Notes: generated by a model from the sequence alone, not told the origin. A stretch of 64,000 nt of DNA from Nissolia schottii (GCA_003254905.1 QANU01107389.1:192341-256340), one strand, 5' to 3'; shown: positions 52,801 to 64,000, counted from the first letter of the stretch. Made by a program: numbers and translations.

Positions 52801-54032
52801 TATTTTTGTAGTCTCTTAAATGTCTGGTGAAGGGGAGGACAGAAACTACTGCTTTGCAATGAAAGTTGAGGAAAAAGTTGTACTTAGTGCTTGCACTGAT
52901 CTACTAACGAATGTAGACAAATTTTAGCAATTTGGTCCAAATATCTGTTATCAAAATATTTTATTCATTCCTCTAATCACGTGTGCAATTCCATCGCCTT
53001 CATATGCAATTGATTGTTACCATGTACCATCCGTAGAAGAAAATTATTTGCCGACATAAAATGTCAAAGAAAACTTTATGCATTCTCAAAGTCTAATATG
53101 TTCTTATTGGGAACATGGAAAAGTTAGTTTGAGAAAATTTAATCTTATTTGGGAGGAAATATATAAACAAAAGTTGTTTTCATATACTATAATATATANT
53201 CTAAATAGTTTTCTAAAAATAATTAGATGCAAAATTTTAAAGCTTTTAATTATAAGCAAAAGATAATTATTTTAAAGTTGTGATGTTTTATAAAATAAAA
53301 GAAAAAATTGACGTGATGTTTTATAAAATTAACATCATGTATTAAGAATTATATCATTTGCATAAATTATTTCATCGCATTTTTAGTTATTTAGCTTATA
53401 AAATAATTTTATTTTGTGCAATTCAAATAAAACTCGCTACTTTAAAATTAATAGTAAGTCAATACATTCGACAGTAAAACTCTATTCTAGTCTTAAAAAA
53501 TATAGCAGTCACTATATAGGATTTTTTACATGTATATGGCATTCAAAAGTTTATAATCCCCATAATATGGTGGCTGGGGAAATATTACGGATGTATGGGG
53601 GAATTTTCTGAAATCACCACATGATGTGATGATTTCAGAGAAAAAATGATTTTTTTTTTTAGAAAACAGGCTCTGAAATTGCCACAATATATGGCAGTTT
53701 CAGAGCCTGAAATCGCCATAAATCATGGAGATTTCAAACTCTGAAATTGCCATATATTGTGGTGATTTCAGAGTAAAAAAAATAAAAATTATTTAATTCT
53801 TGAATTCTTCTGCTTCCTCTAGCTGATTGAGTGATAATATTCATAGTGTGTGATTATTTTTTATAGTGTTGCTGCACATATTTTTTATGATGATGAGGTT
53901 AGAAAAAATAATGTTGAGGTTAGCAGTTTAGGGTTAGGTTTCACAATGAAAATACAATTTTACAATGAAAGATAACAATGAAAATTACAATCATATGCAC
54001 AATTTGTTCAATTTGGATGGGTACATGTACAT

Positions 54033-56365
54033 TCATAGTTGTTCATGAAAATCTTGGTGCCTCGGTGCCTCTGTAGGGGTATATCTGTTGGGTGCCCTAA
54101 TATTTTGACGGTCATGAAGATGATACCCCTGCTCACCTGGGCCACTGGTACTTGCTCCATCGTGATTGCTCCGGCGTCCCATCCACCGCATCATTCGTCT
54201 TTGTACTCCGCGAATTCCCCTCGCAAATAGGTTTTCCCTCGGACCAGATCTGGATGACGGTTGCCTCGGAGGTGCATCGGGCTGGTAGTTATCGTGGTCA
54301 TCGTCTGATGCATCCTCAGGCAGCTCATTCAAATTAAACCTTGTCCTAACCCCGGTACCGGTACCAGACGGCATAGAAGTACCTCTACGTACTTCCACAC
54401 GATCAATATCAACCGATCTTCTTGGTGAGCGTAGGCGTGGCTCACTATGTCTTGAAGAAGATCCTACGTGGAAGGATCTTCTACCTAACGAGTGTTGTTC
54501 ACTGTACGTTTCACCAAAAAGAGGGGATTGAACGTGTGGTTTGTACGGAGGTGGAGTGACTTCAACAACGAGATCAAGTGGGTATGGCGTCACTGTAACT
54601 TCGTCAACTGGATGTTGGGGAGGTTGTGTTGATGAGGGGCCAAGGTTAAATGGGTCAAAGTCCTCGTCAATCTCATCTAATTGTTGAGCCATCTGTTCGC
54701 CTAGCCAGGCATATAAACCAGGTTGTGTAAGGGGATCCGTTTGGGGGACTGGAGCATATGTATGTGCTTGCGGTGGCGGAGCAAAGAAACTATCTGGGGG
54801 AGGAGGCGGAGCAAAGAAACCATCTGGGGGAGGCGGTGGAGCAAAGAAACCATCTAGGGGAGACGGTATGTACAAACCGTGCGGGCCCTCATCAAATAAA
54901 CCATGTGGTTGGTGCACGGGCACTGTACCATGCGGTGGCGAAGGATAATATTCTTGCCACACATCAGGTACCTGTTGATGGTCGTAGATTTGTCTAATGA
55001 ACCAGATACCATTGCCAGTACTGCATGGTTGGTTTGTAATTAACAAGTCTATCACCAACCAATGCCGCGCGGTTAACCCACATCTGGATCCAAGGATGAT
55101 GCCTTTGCACCCAGTTAGCAGCCAGCAACGCATGCGGATTTCCCCTCAGATCAACATTGTGCGAGCGACCCAGGATATTGCAACTAGGCCCAGAAGGCAC
55201 CGTTTGAACCATCCCAAATTGTCGGAGCACGTGATCAGCAGCATGCCACTCAACAATTTCAAAGCATATTAATGGGCATACTACCGACCACGTACCCTGT
55301 TTACTCTTCACTTCCCCAGGGTTCAGGGTGCCATATAAACTGCACACAAAAAAATGATTACATTCAAATAGATTGACGGTTAGGGTAACAATGCACTTAA
55401 TAATTACTAAGGTTTTAGGGTTAGGGTTTTGTACATGGTCTGGGGACATATCGTCTATTTGACTTCTACATATTAGTATTGTAATGTTGTGAGCGTAAGA
55501 AACGTAGTCATGGTCAACCCACCTGCAGTAAACAAAAAATTAGGCTTAATAAACCAGATTAAAGGTCAAACATTAATGTTAAACTAATGTTAAACAATGA
55601 TACTGTCAACTAAATAAGCAATTACCTTGCCGCAAGGGGAAACTGGAAGACGTTCGGGTCACGTGGGTTTGGTGCAAGTGTTAGAAACCTGTGAAATGCC
55701 CACACTTGAAGCAACACCATACAACCACACATTCCTCTACAGTTTGCATGCGAAGCGCGACACAATGCTCTTTGAAGCATGGCTAAAATGGCTGAACCCC
55801 AGCTATATCTTCCTAGGCCACCCAAATCTCTAAGGATGGCCAAGTACTTTGAATGGATCCAGCTGTCATGCTTATCGCAGAACAATATACTGTCAAACAG
55901 ACGCAGAATGTACCCACGCGCATGCCATATCAATATCTGACCCATGTCGTACTGGTCAATGTCGTCGCCAATATCAGGGCCAAAATTTTTATTCAACCAG
56001 ACCGAATTGATAAACGACCTGTCTATATCTTCAGGACCAGGTATGACTCCAAGAAGTTCATGGCATAAGTTTATAAGACCTGGTCCCATAAACACAATTT
56101 CTGTGGCAGTTACAGCTTCGCCCTCTGACCCGATCCCAAGGATCATGTTCACATCCTCCAGCGTGATGACACACTCACCATGTGGGAGATGAAATGTGTG
56201 GGTCTCTGGCCTTCACCGCTCGACAAGAGCAGAAATAAGTCCTTGGTTCACCCCAATATGGCCTAGCAAGGACACTTGTAGTAAACCGGCATTCTGTAGA
56301 TACAGATGTATGAGGACGTTCGGTGGCTCAATGGCCCCGTGTCTAGTTCGGAAACTCCGTGCAAC
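54033..56365 (-). pseudogene. Plant mobile domain (MAIN-like) gene, degraded
   Basis: Homologous to the plant mobile domain found in MAIN/MAIL1 proteins and in Mutator and Gypsy transposons; the host versions help silence transposons. On the minus strand exon-like blocks are 56365-55626, 55522-55435 and about 55346-54033 with GT/AG borders. The first block contains NAGLLQVSLLGHIGVNQGLI, then after SALVER an in-frame TGA where the family has tryptophan, then RPETHTFHLPHGECVITLED. Later blocks carry VDHDYVSYAHNITILICRSQ and VVCPLICFEIVEWHAADHVL with RQFGMVQTVP. After YWQWYLVH the frame shifts before a proline-rich tail with PPPPPDGFFAPP repeats. No start exon was found. The gene is therefore probably inactive. 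It belongs to the transposon, not to the host gene set. Confidence 0.8.
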
Positions 56366-56420
56366 CTATATCAGTGACAATTGGCATTAGATATTGTATA
56401 TAATATGATCAGGGAGTTAC

Positions 56421-56522
56421 GGTTAGGGTTAGGGTAAGAGTTAGGGTTAAGTTAAGGGTTAGGGTAAGAGTAAGGGTTAGGGTTAAGTTAAGGGTTAGGG
56501 TTAAGTTAAGAGTTAGGGTTAA
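56421..56522. repeat. Telomere-like TTAGGG-rich array
   Basis: About 100 bp of GGTTAGGG, GGTAAGAG and GGTTAAGTTAAGGG units in an irregular order. The unit is 6 bp, unlike the canonical 7-bp TTTAGGG plant telomere repeat. It sits just upstream of the first recognised exon of the mobile-domain gene; on that strand it reads as AACCCTAA (telo-box-like). A shorter patch of the same kind occurs at about 55,411-55,430 in an intron of the same gene. Confidence 0.85.
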
Positions 56523-57756
56523 CCATTTAAATAATTATTAATTAATAAATAGATGATATTTTAAAACGGAGTAGCAGGAGGAATCCAATTCCCTATTGAT
56601 ATATCACATCCTACTATTACTTTCTTTATTTATTTAAACTAAATAAATAAAACAATCACGGTGGTAGAGCATGTTGATATAATTTTTGGACAACGAAACG
56701 TACAACATCAAATTTTATTATTGAATTATTAAAATAAAAAATAGAATCTATTTCATTTTAATAATATAAATATAAACCTGATTATCCTATAGGATATTTT
56801 CGGAAATGTGTAACAATGGGTCCATAGTGTCATCTCCCCTTCTCACCATCGTGATGATTTTTTTTTTCTAAACTATAGATACAAAATTTACAGTGTCATC
56901 GTTACAACCGGTTTGAAATGAAAAAATTAATAACTTAAATGTAAAATAAATAAGTTAAAAGTACAATGAAAAGTAAAAAAAATTTATGTACATAAAATTC
57001 ATAAGATTAAAATTATACTAGCAAAGAAGTATGAGAAAATGTATAATGGATGCAACAAAAAAAATATGAAATGTGATAGCAGAAGTGAAGGCAAAAAAAG
57101 AAGAAGAAGAAGAAAGCAATCAGCAATGGAGGAAAAAAAAAGAGGGGAAGCAATGAAGTATTTTCGGTCTGTGGGGGACCAAATATAGGAGAAGAAGTGA
57201 AGAGAAATGGATGAATGGTTGAAATCCGTCTGCCACGTGTCATCTCCCTAGCAGATTCCCACTCCCCTGTCCCCCCACTCCACTGTTGTCTCCCACGCGG
57301 ATTCCCACTCCACTGCGCCTATGGCCCACCGATTTCAGAATTTTCTGAAATCTCCATGACTTGTGTCAATTTCACCTTTTTTTTTTTAATTTTCTGAAAT
57401 CTCCCTGACATGTGGTGATTTCAGACTTTAGCCCCATACACTTGTAATTTTATTTTTTGACCCATAAATTCAGATTTTACTCTCCCAAAACCCATATAAA
57501 TGTCAAAACCCCCACTATACACACATTTTTGCTGTTAGATTAGTATTTTTCTCCACCTTCAAAAGCAATTTGATTTTCATATAATCAATTATTTGAAAAA
57601 ATTAAAGACACATGTTAAGTTTGACATATAGTTATTGATGTATATTATTATTTTTTGATACATTGATACTGAAATTTAAACTCTATCCTCATGCATATTA
57701 TTGGTATCACACCGTTAAACCATTTCTATTGGTATATATCATGATTGAATATCCAA

Positions 57757-58254
57757 TTAAATATGGAGGGTGGGTGAGTGGCAGACCACACTGGAAACGG
57801 TGAGTGTAAAGGGGTAAGTAGTGGCATACTTGAAGGTAATGGTTTGGCCTGGGAGCAAAGGCTTGCCACCATTAACGAGGCAGTCATTGTAGCTAAGGCG
57901 CTTGAATTTTTCTGGGTTTATTAAGTTCGCTGAACTGAAGTTCCCACAGTTCACGTGAATGTTGGAGATGTTCCTCCCGCTGGCGCCAACGTTAGTGATC
58001 TCGACTGTGTATGTGGGTATGCCACTTGGCAGTGGTCTCGTGGCAGCTTGGCTTATTTCAATGTCTTTGCGGCACTTCTCATCCATGTTCCTATCACCCA
58101 CTGCCACACACACACACACTCTCCATGAAATAAAGAATGATGGGGTCAAATATCATAGAATAAGAATCAGTAGTGGTTTCTTTGACGCACCTGTGAGAAA
58201 AACGAGCACTCCAAGGAAGAACAAGACTGAGATTATCGACTTCGGCTTCTCCAT
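57757..58254 (-). CDS. TPD1-like small secreted protein, 135 aa
   Basis: Related to TAPETUM DETERMINANT 1, a secreted cysteine-rich ligand of the EMS1 receptor kinase in anthers; many TPD1-like paralogues have unknown roles. Two exons join in frame: 58254-58191 and 58100-57757. Residues 1-21 (MEKPKSIISVLFFLGVLVFL) are a signal peptide. The mature part has family motifs CRKDIEISQ, PLPSGIPTYTVEITN, NISNIHVNCG, FSSANLINPEKFKRLSYNDC, LVNGGKPL and VSSVVC. Where TPD1 has NxCxSGC this protein has NVGASGRN, so a cysteine pair is missing, and CGWF reads CGNF. Four mature cysteines remain. The reading frame is otherwise whole, so this is a diverged member, not clearly a pseudogene. It is next to the transposon end at 57.53 kb, which may have altered its 3' flank. 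Confidence 0.9.
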
Positions 58255-58380
58255 ATCGAACAACGCAGCTAACCTAAAGCTATAAAAATCAAAGTTCTAG
58301 GGATAATTCTTTCTTCTCTCTCTCTCTCTTTTTTTTTTTTTTTGAGTTGAGGAATAATTCTAATTTGTTACTCTCTCCTT

Positions 58381-58389
58381 CTATTTATA
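58381..58389 (-). promoter_or_regulatory. TATA box of the TPD1-like gene
   Basis: TATAAATAG on the minus strand lies 127 bp before the ATG. The presumed leader includes a GA-rich stretch and an A run. Confidence 0.6.
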
Positions 58390-58966
58390 ATTGTTATTTT
58401 TTTAATTTTAAATACATTTAGTCAACAATGTATTTAAAAATTAAAAATGACAACTAAAAGTGAACAAATAAATAATTCATAAGATAAAATGCACGTGAAA
58501 TATATACACAAAATTCCTATTATATATTATTTCCTCTTATCCATAATAATATTCTATAATACATTTCCCTTTTTATATTCATTTATAACTTAACATATTT
58601 AAATCTAATTTGTGTTGAATTACATTAAGATATAATGACCCTAATGCTATCATGGAATATAGAGCGTAAGTTACAATGTTTCCAGACCACATTGCAGAAG
58701 ATTCTTCTTTTAAGAAATACTACTATAAAAGAACATTAAAAAGTTAATTGAAGGAATTTTGATAGTTGACCAACCGAAAAAAAATAAATTATTTTGACCT
58801 CAATATTTTAGTTTAATTAAACATTTTGAATGTTTACATCAATTTGAAAAAGAACATGAGCTAATTTTGAGTTTTTTAATTTATTAAAATATTTTATTTA
58901 GATCTACACCATTAAATTTTTTTATTATGACCATTAATTCTTAATTCTAATCTAAAAGTTGTTATA
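58390..58966. other. Upstream flank of the TPD1-like gene
   Basis: AT-rich DNA with no recognisable gene or element; it presumably holds the promoter of the TPD1-like gene. Confidence 0.5.
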
Positions 58967-59145
58967 GTGTTGGTCCAAGTGGTAAGCGGCTTGGTATCGC
59001 TTAAGCAAGGTCCCGAGTTCGAGACCTTGTGTACGCAGTTATCCCCGCTGGGAGACTCACCCGCCATAGCCAGGTGCGCGACCCGGGTCGACCCGAATTA
59101 GTCAAGGCTAAGCCTTGGAAACCAGGCAGGCAACCTAAAAAAAAA
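58967..59145 (+). mobile_element. tRNA-derived SINE, near full length
   Basis: The head has a polymerase III A-box (TGGTCCAAGTGGTAAG) and a B-box-like GAGTTCGAGACC about 42 bp later, as in tRNA genes. The body runs through CCCCGCTGGGAGACTC, GGGTCGACCCGAATTAG and AAGCCTTGGAAACC to GGCAACCT and an A tail of nine or more. A second, shorter copy lies inverted at 20,477-20,600. No unambiguous target duplication was found. Confidence 0.85.
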
Positions 59146-61995
59146 GAGCATTGTAGTTAAGTATAAATAATTTTTTGATCTTTTTCCTTACATAAAAATA
59201 TAGTTTATCCTTTTGAATAATTTAAATATTATTAGTTATTTTTCTCGATTAACTCTCTTTAGTGGTCCTTTATACTAATTTTCTTAAAAAAATAATGACT
59301 AAATCTATACTATTAAATAATGAGGATTCCAAAAATATCTACTTTTGGTGTCTCTGAATTAGAAGACTTAATATATTGAATATTTTGTACTAAACAAATT
59401 AAATTACACATTTACTAACAATTTTTAACTGTCATCACGCTACTTCTATTTGCACCATATTTGACAACAAAAGACAATTGACCACAGAATGATTTTTCAT
59501 TTTAATGGGTGGAAATTAAACATTCAACTTTATGGTTAAAAGATAAGGTGAGAGCTAGTCTACCGACCTTATAGTTAGGTGTTAGAACATTTATTTATTA
59601 TGTTTGGTGTAATTTAATTTGTATTTTTGTTCTGTTGATTTGTGCATATTGAGTACTTTTTTTTACTTTCAGATTTGTCTTACTAAGTTTTTTTTTAAAA
59701 TAAATTTGAATGAGGTTTGATCTACATGAATTAAAACATTATTGAATTTTGGTTAATGACTCTACCTTTACTTGTTTGCCTAATTATAAGGTTTAAGCCT
59801 TTTAATAAATCATCGAACAATATAAAATGTAGCTCTCGAGATTTTTGAAACAGGTAATTTNTTGTTTAGTTTTTCAAAAATATCCTTCTTAATCTTTCAC
59901 ACTTTTTCTCTTTCATAATTAAACATCTAAATTTATTCAAACTCAATATTATTGCTATTTATCATTATTATTATTATAATTATTATTTAAATCTTCTTTT
60001 AATATGTTGTTATTGTACTTCTACTATACTTTTTTATCTTGTACGTTAAGAATAATATATATTATGTTTGATTTGATTTGATTTGATTGTGATTTGTTTT
60101 TTGCCGTTGAGTTTTAGTCGTTGTGTTTTCAGCCTATAAATACACTCACCTTCTATTGTAAATTAACTCAGATATAACAACTCAGATAATATAATTGTTA
60201 TTTCTTTGTTATCTTTCTTTCTCCTATATTTTTCTGTGCCCCATTTATCTGTTTTTCCACGATGTTTAACACGTAAAAAATTATGTGTGACTTTCTTTCA
60301 TAAAACATATTAAATTAAAAATTTTACGTTAAAATGAAGAAACATAATAGCGTCACAAATAAATTGAATTAGATTTCTTACTTCGCTAAACTATCTTTGT
60401 ATATTTTCATACATTTTTTTAAATAATCAACAAGCATGATAAATCATTAAATATTAACATGAATTTTTTATTTGAACTTTTTTAGTGACATAGCCTGAAT
60501 ACAAAATTTATAGTTATTTTTTTAATTTTAAAATTCAAACAAAAATTATACTAAAACTAAATATGTACAAAGAAGTGTACGTGTGTCTACAATTTATCAC
60601 TTTATTTATTTATTTATTTATTTCAGTAAAGGTGCTAGAAAAAATAGTGACCTCACATGACAAGAAATTCACTTGAGATAATCTATTTTCGGTAATTATT
60701 GTTATTATTATAAAAAAGACTTCATTTTTTATGCATTTTTTGAGTAAAAATTGTTTATACTATCATTCAATCATGTGTTGTTATATAAGTAAAAATGATT
60801 GATTATCACACTCACTATCACCAATAGTAATTGTTTTTGTTCATGCAATAACATATGATTGGATGACAATATAAAATTAATTTTTACATTAATAGTGCAT
60901 AAAAATTAAGCTCTTATATAATTTAAAAATTAATTTAATATTTAAATCTAAATTATTATATCAATAATGAACTATAACAAAATTATAATATTTTGGGGTC
61001 ACATAAAAATGAAAATATAATCAAAATTAACAATATTAAAAATAAAATTAATTAGAAATTGGTATAATAATAATAGTAATATTGATATAAAGCTACCACT
61101 TCACAAAAAGAAAGATATACAATTACCAAAATACTTTCACAAAATAAAAGATTAAAGAACCGTAAATGATGAAATTTAAAAGATGTTTTAAATAATATCA
61201 AGAATAATGAATTTGATTAACACTCAAGCAATATACTTTAAATGTTCAATAATAAATTAAAGAATGACACTTTAAGAAAATGAAATAACCACCAACTAAA
61301 TGAGAGGGATAATAGTAAAATAAGGAGTGATAATAGACACTCCTTTAATATGAGAAAGTTTAAAATGAATAGTAAATTGACCACGTTATCCTTTGATGTC
61401 TGTATGTAATATATCCTGTAGCCATGATACAATTAAAGTGACTATTTTTTTTTTAGCTTGGATAAGTTAGAAATGTAGTTGAGTCGTCAACTAAGAATTT
61501 TTTAAAATTTCACCTTTGTCATATAAGTGTTTCTAACTACTCAATGTGGAATAACTTCGTGATGATTGTTGTGGATTTGTGGCATTGGAGTTTGGTTGTA
61601 TTTATTGACCACATGAAGCAGTTTGGTTCATAATATAACCATCATGCTCCCATGAAGGGAGAAGGGAGAAGGGAGAAGGGAGAAGGGTGGGTGCACTTCT
61701 AATAAGGTTGATGACGTTGTGCGGTTAACAATTTAAAACAACATTCAAATTTCATGACATAACTAATTCTTAGGAGAGACTAATTTGATTGATGTCAAAA
61801 GATTAACTTAATTGATATTTGTCAAATTTAAGAACTAATATGATAATGTCTATAACTCAAGGGCGAAATAAACCAATGCAAGCATCTCCAATAACGAATT
61901 TAAAGATTTACTACTTAACTTTTTGTTGTCTGTATTTTTTTTCTTGGTCATGAATCATTATCTTATTTGTCTCCTCAATTGGGCCGTAATCAATA
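59146..61995. other. AT-rich intergenic DNA, no gene seen
   Basis: No coding support. Contains a TTTA microsatellite near 60,603-60,625, a patch with a TATA-like CCTATAAATAC near 60,134, a GAAGGGA array (61,654-61,687) and an N near 59,861. Confidence 0.55.
61654..61687. repeat. GAAGGGA short tandem repeat
   Basis: Nearly five direct 7-bp units, the first units identical. Confidence 0.9.
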
Positions 61996-64000
61996 GAAAC
62001 CAAGGGCATAAGACCACCAAGCTAGATATATCCTTCCCAAGAAAACGGGTGTCTTGGAATGGGGGAAATCAGTGAAATGGGCTTCAAGAAAGAAACAAAT
62101 TGGGCCCTTTTGTTGTTTGTATTGACCCTATATTACGAGGCATTTGGCTTAAATTTATGACGATGATGCATACCATGGTTTAGACAAAAGCAATTAGAGA
62201 GTAGGCTTGGCTCAAATCATGGTTTACACTTTTTTTTACGATGAGTTTCCAGACTCAACACAACAACGATAGTCTCAAATCTTGGAAACATCCTCTACAC
62301 TTGCGAGGGATAAGACAAGGTACATACATCTATTATCTACTGAACTTAGCAAGTGTGAACTTCATGTATTATTAGACCACTCTGTTTTATTGTTTTTTCA
62401 ATCATAAATCCAAACATACTATTAGCTAAATCCTATAACATAATTTCTAGACACAAAGATCATTTGTAACTCTAAATTGTACAACTATAAACTTGACAAA
62501 ATTTACTGTTGATTTAGAATTTGCAAATATTATATTTGATGGCAAATATTATATTTGATGACAAACATTGTATGAACTTTACTAATGTGTGTATTAAGTG
62601 TTTCAATAAAAATAAAAACGCAAGGACTAAGCCCATCCACATTCTATAAGCTGCAAAAAGTCAAAAGGCCCAAAAGTTTTAAATAAAGTAAGAAAAATAA
62701 AAGGAATACATAGGATGAAAAGAAGAAGAGAAGAGACGCACGCTGCAGAAGAAAAAGAAAGGAAAGTGCAATATTACATGAAGAAAGGAAAACATTAGTT
62801 AAGAACAAAATTTGGGAAGAATTGAAAAAGGAAAGAAAAGGTGACGTGAAGTCACCAGTAAAGAGGAAAGAAAATAAAGAAATGGAAGTCAATGAAAGAA
62901 AGAGATTGACAATGACATGTCTACAAAAAAAGTAACTTTCATAAGCAAAATCATCCTTTCCATGGTCAAAAAGGAAATAAAGAAAGAAGCAATCAGCAAA
63001 AGCAAGGAAAGAAAAGATAAAAATCAAATGATGAAAAGATTAACAAGAAGTGATGAGACAATTCAAAAAAAAGAAGCTTGAAAAAATAAAATCATTATTT
63101 CCCACTGTCAAAAAGGAAATAAAGAATGCTGCAATGGTTAGAATTTTTATCCTTCCCAAGAACACCAAGGGCACAAGACCACCAAGCTAGTTATATCCTT
63201 TCCAAGAAAACGGGTGTCTTGGAATGGGGGAAATCAGTGAAATGGGCTTTAAGAAAGAAACAAATTGGGCCCTTTTGTCGTTTGTTTTGACCCTATATTA
63301 CGAGGCATTTGGCTTAAAGTTATGACGATGATGCATACCATGGTTTAGACAAAAGCAATTAGAGAGTAGGCTTGGCTCAAATCATGGTTTACACTTTTTT
63401 TTACGGTGAGTCTCAAGTCTCAATACAACAATGATAGTCTTAAATCTTGGAAACAGCCTCTCCACTTGCAAGGGATAAGACAAGGTACATACATCTATTG
63501 TCTACTGAACTTAGTAAGTGTGAACTTCATGTATTATGAGACCACTCTCTTTTATTGTTTAGAGTTTTTCAATCATAAATCCAAAGATATTATTAGCTAA
63601 ATCCTATAACATAGTTGCTAGACACAAAGATCATTTGTAACTCTAAATTGTACAACTATAAACTTGACAAAATCTACTGTTGATTTAGAATTTGCAAATA
63701 TTATATTTGATGACAAACATTGTGTGAACTTTACTAATGTGTGTATTAAGTATTTCAATAAAAATAAAAACGCAAGGACTAAACCCATCCACGTTCTATA
63801 AGCTGCAAAAAGTCAAAAGGCCCAAAAGCTTTAAATAAAGTAAAAAAAAATAAAAGGAATACATAGGATGAAAAGAAGAAGAAGAGGCGCACGCTGCAGA
63901 AGAAATGGAAAGGAAAGTGCAATATTACATGAAGAGAGGAAATCATTAGTTAAGGACAAAATTTGGGAAGAATTGAAAAAGGAAAGAAAAGGTGACGTGA
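61996..64000. repeat. Direct duplication of at least 0.84 kb, continues past the right edge
   Basis: Positions 61,996-62,849 recur at 63,161-64,000 in the same orientation, about 1,155-1,165 bp apart, with scattered substitutions and small indels. Shared landmarks are GGGCA(T/C)AAGACCACCAAGC, CCTATATTACGAGGCATTTG, GATGATGCATACCATGG and a purine-rich end around AAAGAAAAGGTGACGTGA. The first copy has an extra ~20-bp internal duplication near 62,525-62,560. About 300 bp of purine-rich DNA separates the matched parts. This could be a tandem array or two ends of a larger repeat; the window ends inside the second copy. No coding region. Confidence 0.88.

Larger units (their letters stand above)
53505..57534 (-). 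mobile_element. Mutator-like DNA element carrying a plant-mobile-domain gene
   Basis: The ends are inverted: TGTATGGGG...TCTGAAATCACCACATG at 53,593-53,622 matches the reverse complement of 57,409-57,444, and weaker similarity (TTTTACATGTATATGG / TTTTGACATTTATATGG) extends outward, so the inverted repeats may be near 100 bp or more. Just inside the left end four palindromic modules of about 34 bp follow one another (53,607-53,775), each of the form CTGAAAT-CGCCA...GG-ATTTCAG; two related modules occur on the right (57,330-57,415). The cargo is the decayed plant-mobile-domain gene. No MURA-type transposase was seen. Outer borders and target duplication are not settled. Confidence 0.65.

Noticed and set aside
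56421-56522. An interstitial telomere marking a chromosome fusion
   Set aside because: The unit is TTAGGG-like and irregular, only about 100 bp long, and lies inside a transposon gene.
1-64000. CRISPR arrays, bacterial operons or organelle DNA
   Set aside because: Genes have spliceosomal introns and plant nuclear families; none of the arrays has conserved repeats with unique spacers.

Overview
The window is nuclear DNA of a flowering plant, most likely a eudicot. It is AT-rich, its genes are cut by GT-AG introns, and all five host genes belong to plant families. A legume is possible from the general look of the repeats, but nothing here proves it. Gene density is low (five host genes in 64 kb); most of the rest is AT-rich spacer and transposon remains.

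Layout. 1-3,974 (minus): 5' part of a DHHC protein S-acyltransferase gene that runs off the left edge, with a possible solo LTR in its first intron. 6.7-8.6 kb: a long-inverted-repeat DNA element. 16.97-18.5 kb and 34.29-36.33 kb (plus): two clade III-type SWEET sugar transporter genes in tandem orientation with the same six-exon structure. The 16 kb between them holds a MITE-like element with a 21-bp minisatellite, a SINE, a tandem array, a solo LTR with a perfect 5-bp target duplication, and a composite CACTA element. 36.3-45.4 kb: gene-poor spacer. 45.4-47.1 kb: a terminal-inverted-repeat element holding about 3.3 copies of a ~265-bp tandem repeat, about 640 bp upstream of a membrane-anchored ubiquitin-fold (MUB) gene (47.77-51.46 kb, plus). 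53.5-57.5 kb: a Mutator-like element carrying a decayed plant-mobile-domain (MAIN-like) gene, with palindromic modules at its ends and a telomere-like array inside. 57.76-58.25 kb (minus): a TPD1-like small secreted protein gene. 58.97 kb: a second SINE copy. 62-64 kb: a direct duplication of at least 0.84 kb, cut by the window edge.

The host genes do not form a pathway. The only functional pair is the two SWEETs, which are old paralogues: exon phases are kept but the proteins have diverged, especially at the C-terminus. The most unusual signals are the two DNA elements (6.7-8.6 kb and 53.5-57.5 kb) whose ends carry repeated short palindromes of different sequence but similar design, a ~200-bp-arm hairpin inside the CACTA element, and a TPD1-like protein that lacks a cysteine pair usual for its family. 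No tRNA or rRNA genes were seen. Single N bases at 52,000, 53,199 and about 59,861 are assembly uncertainties.
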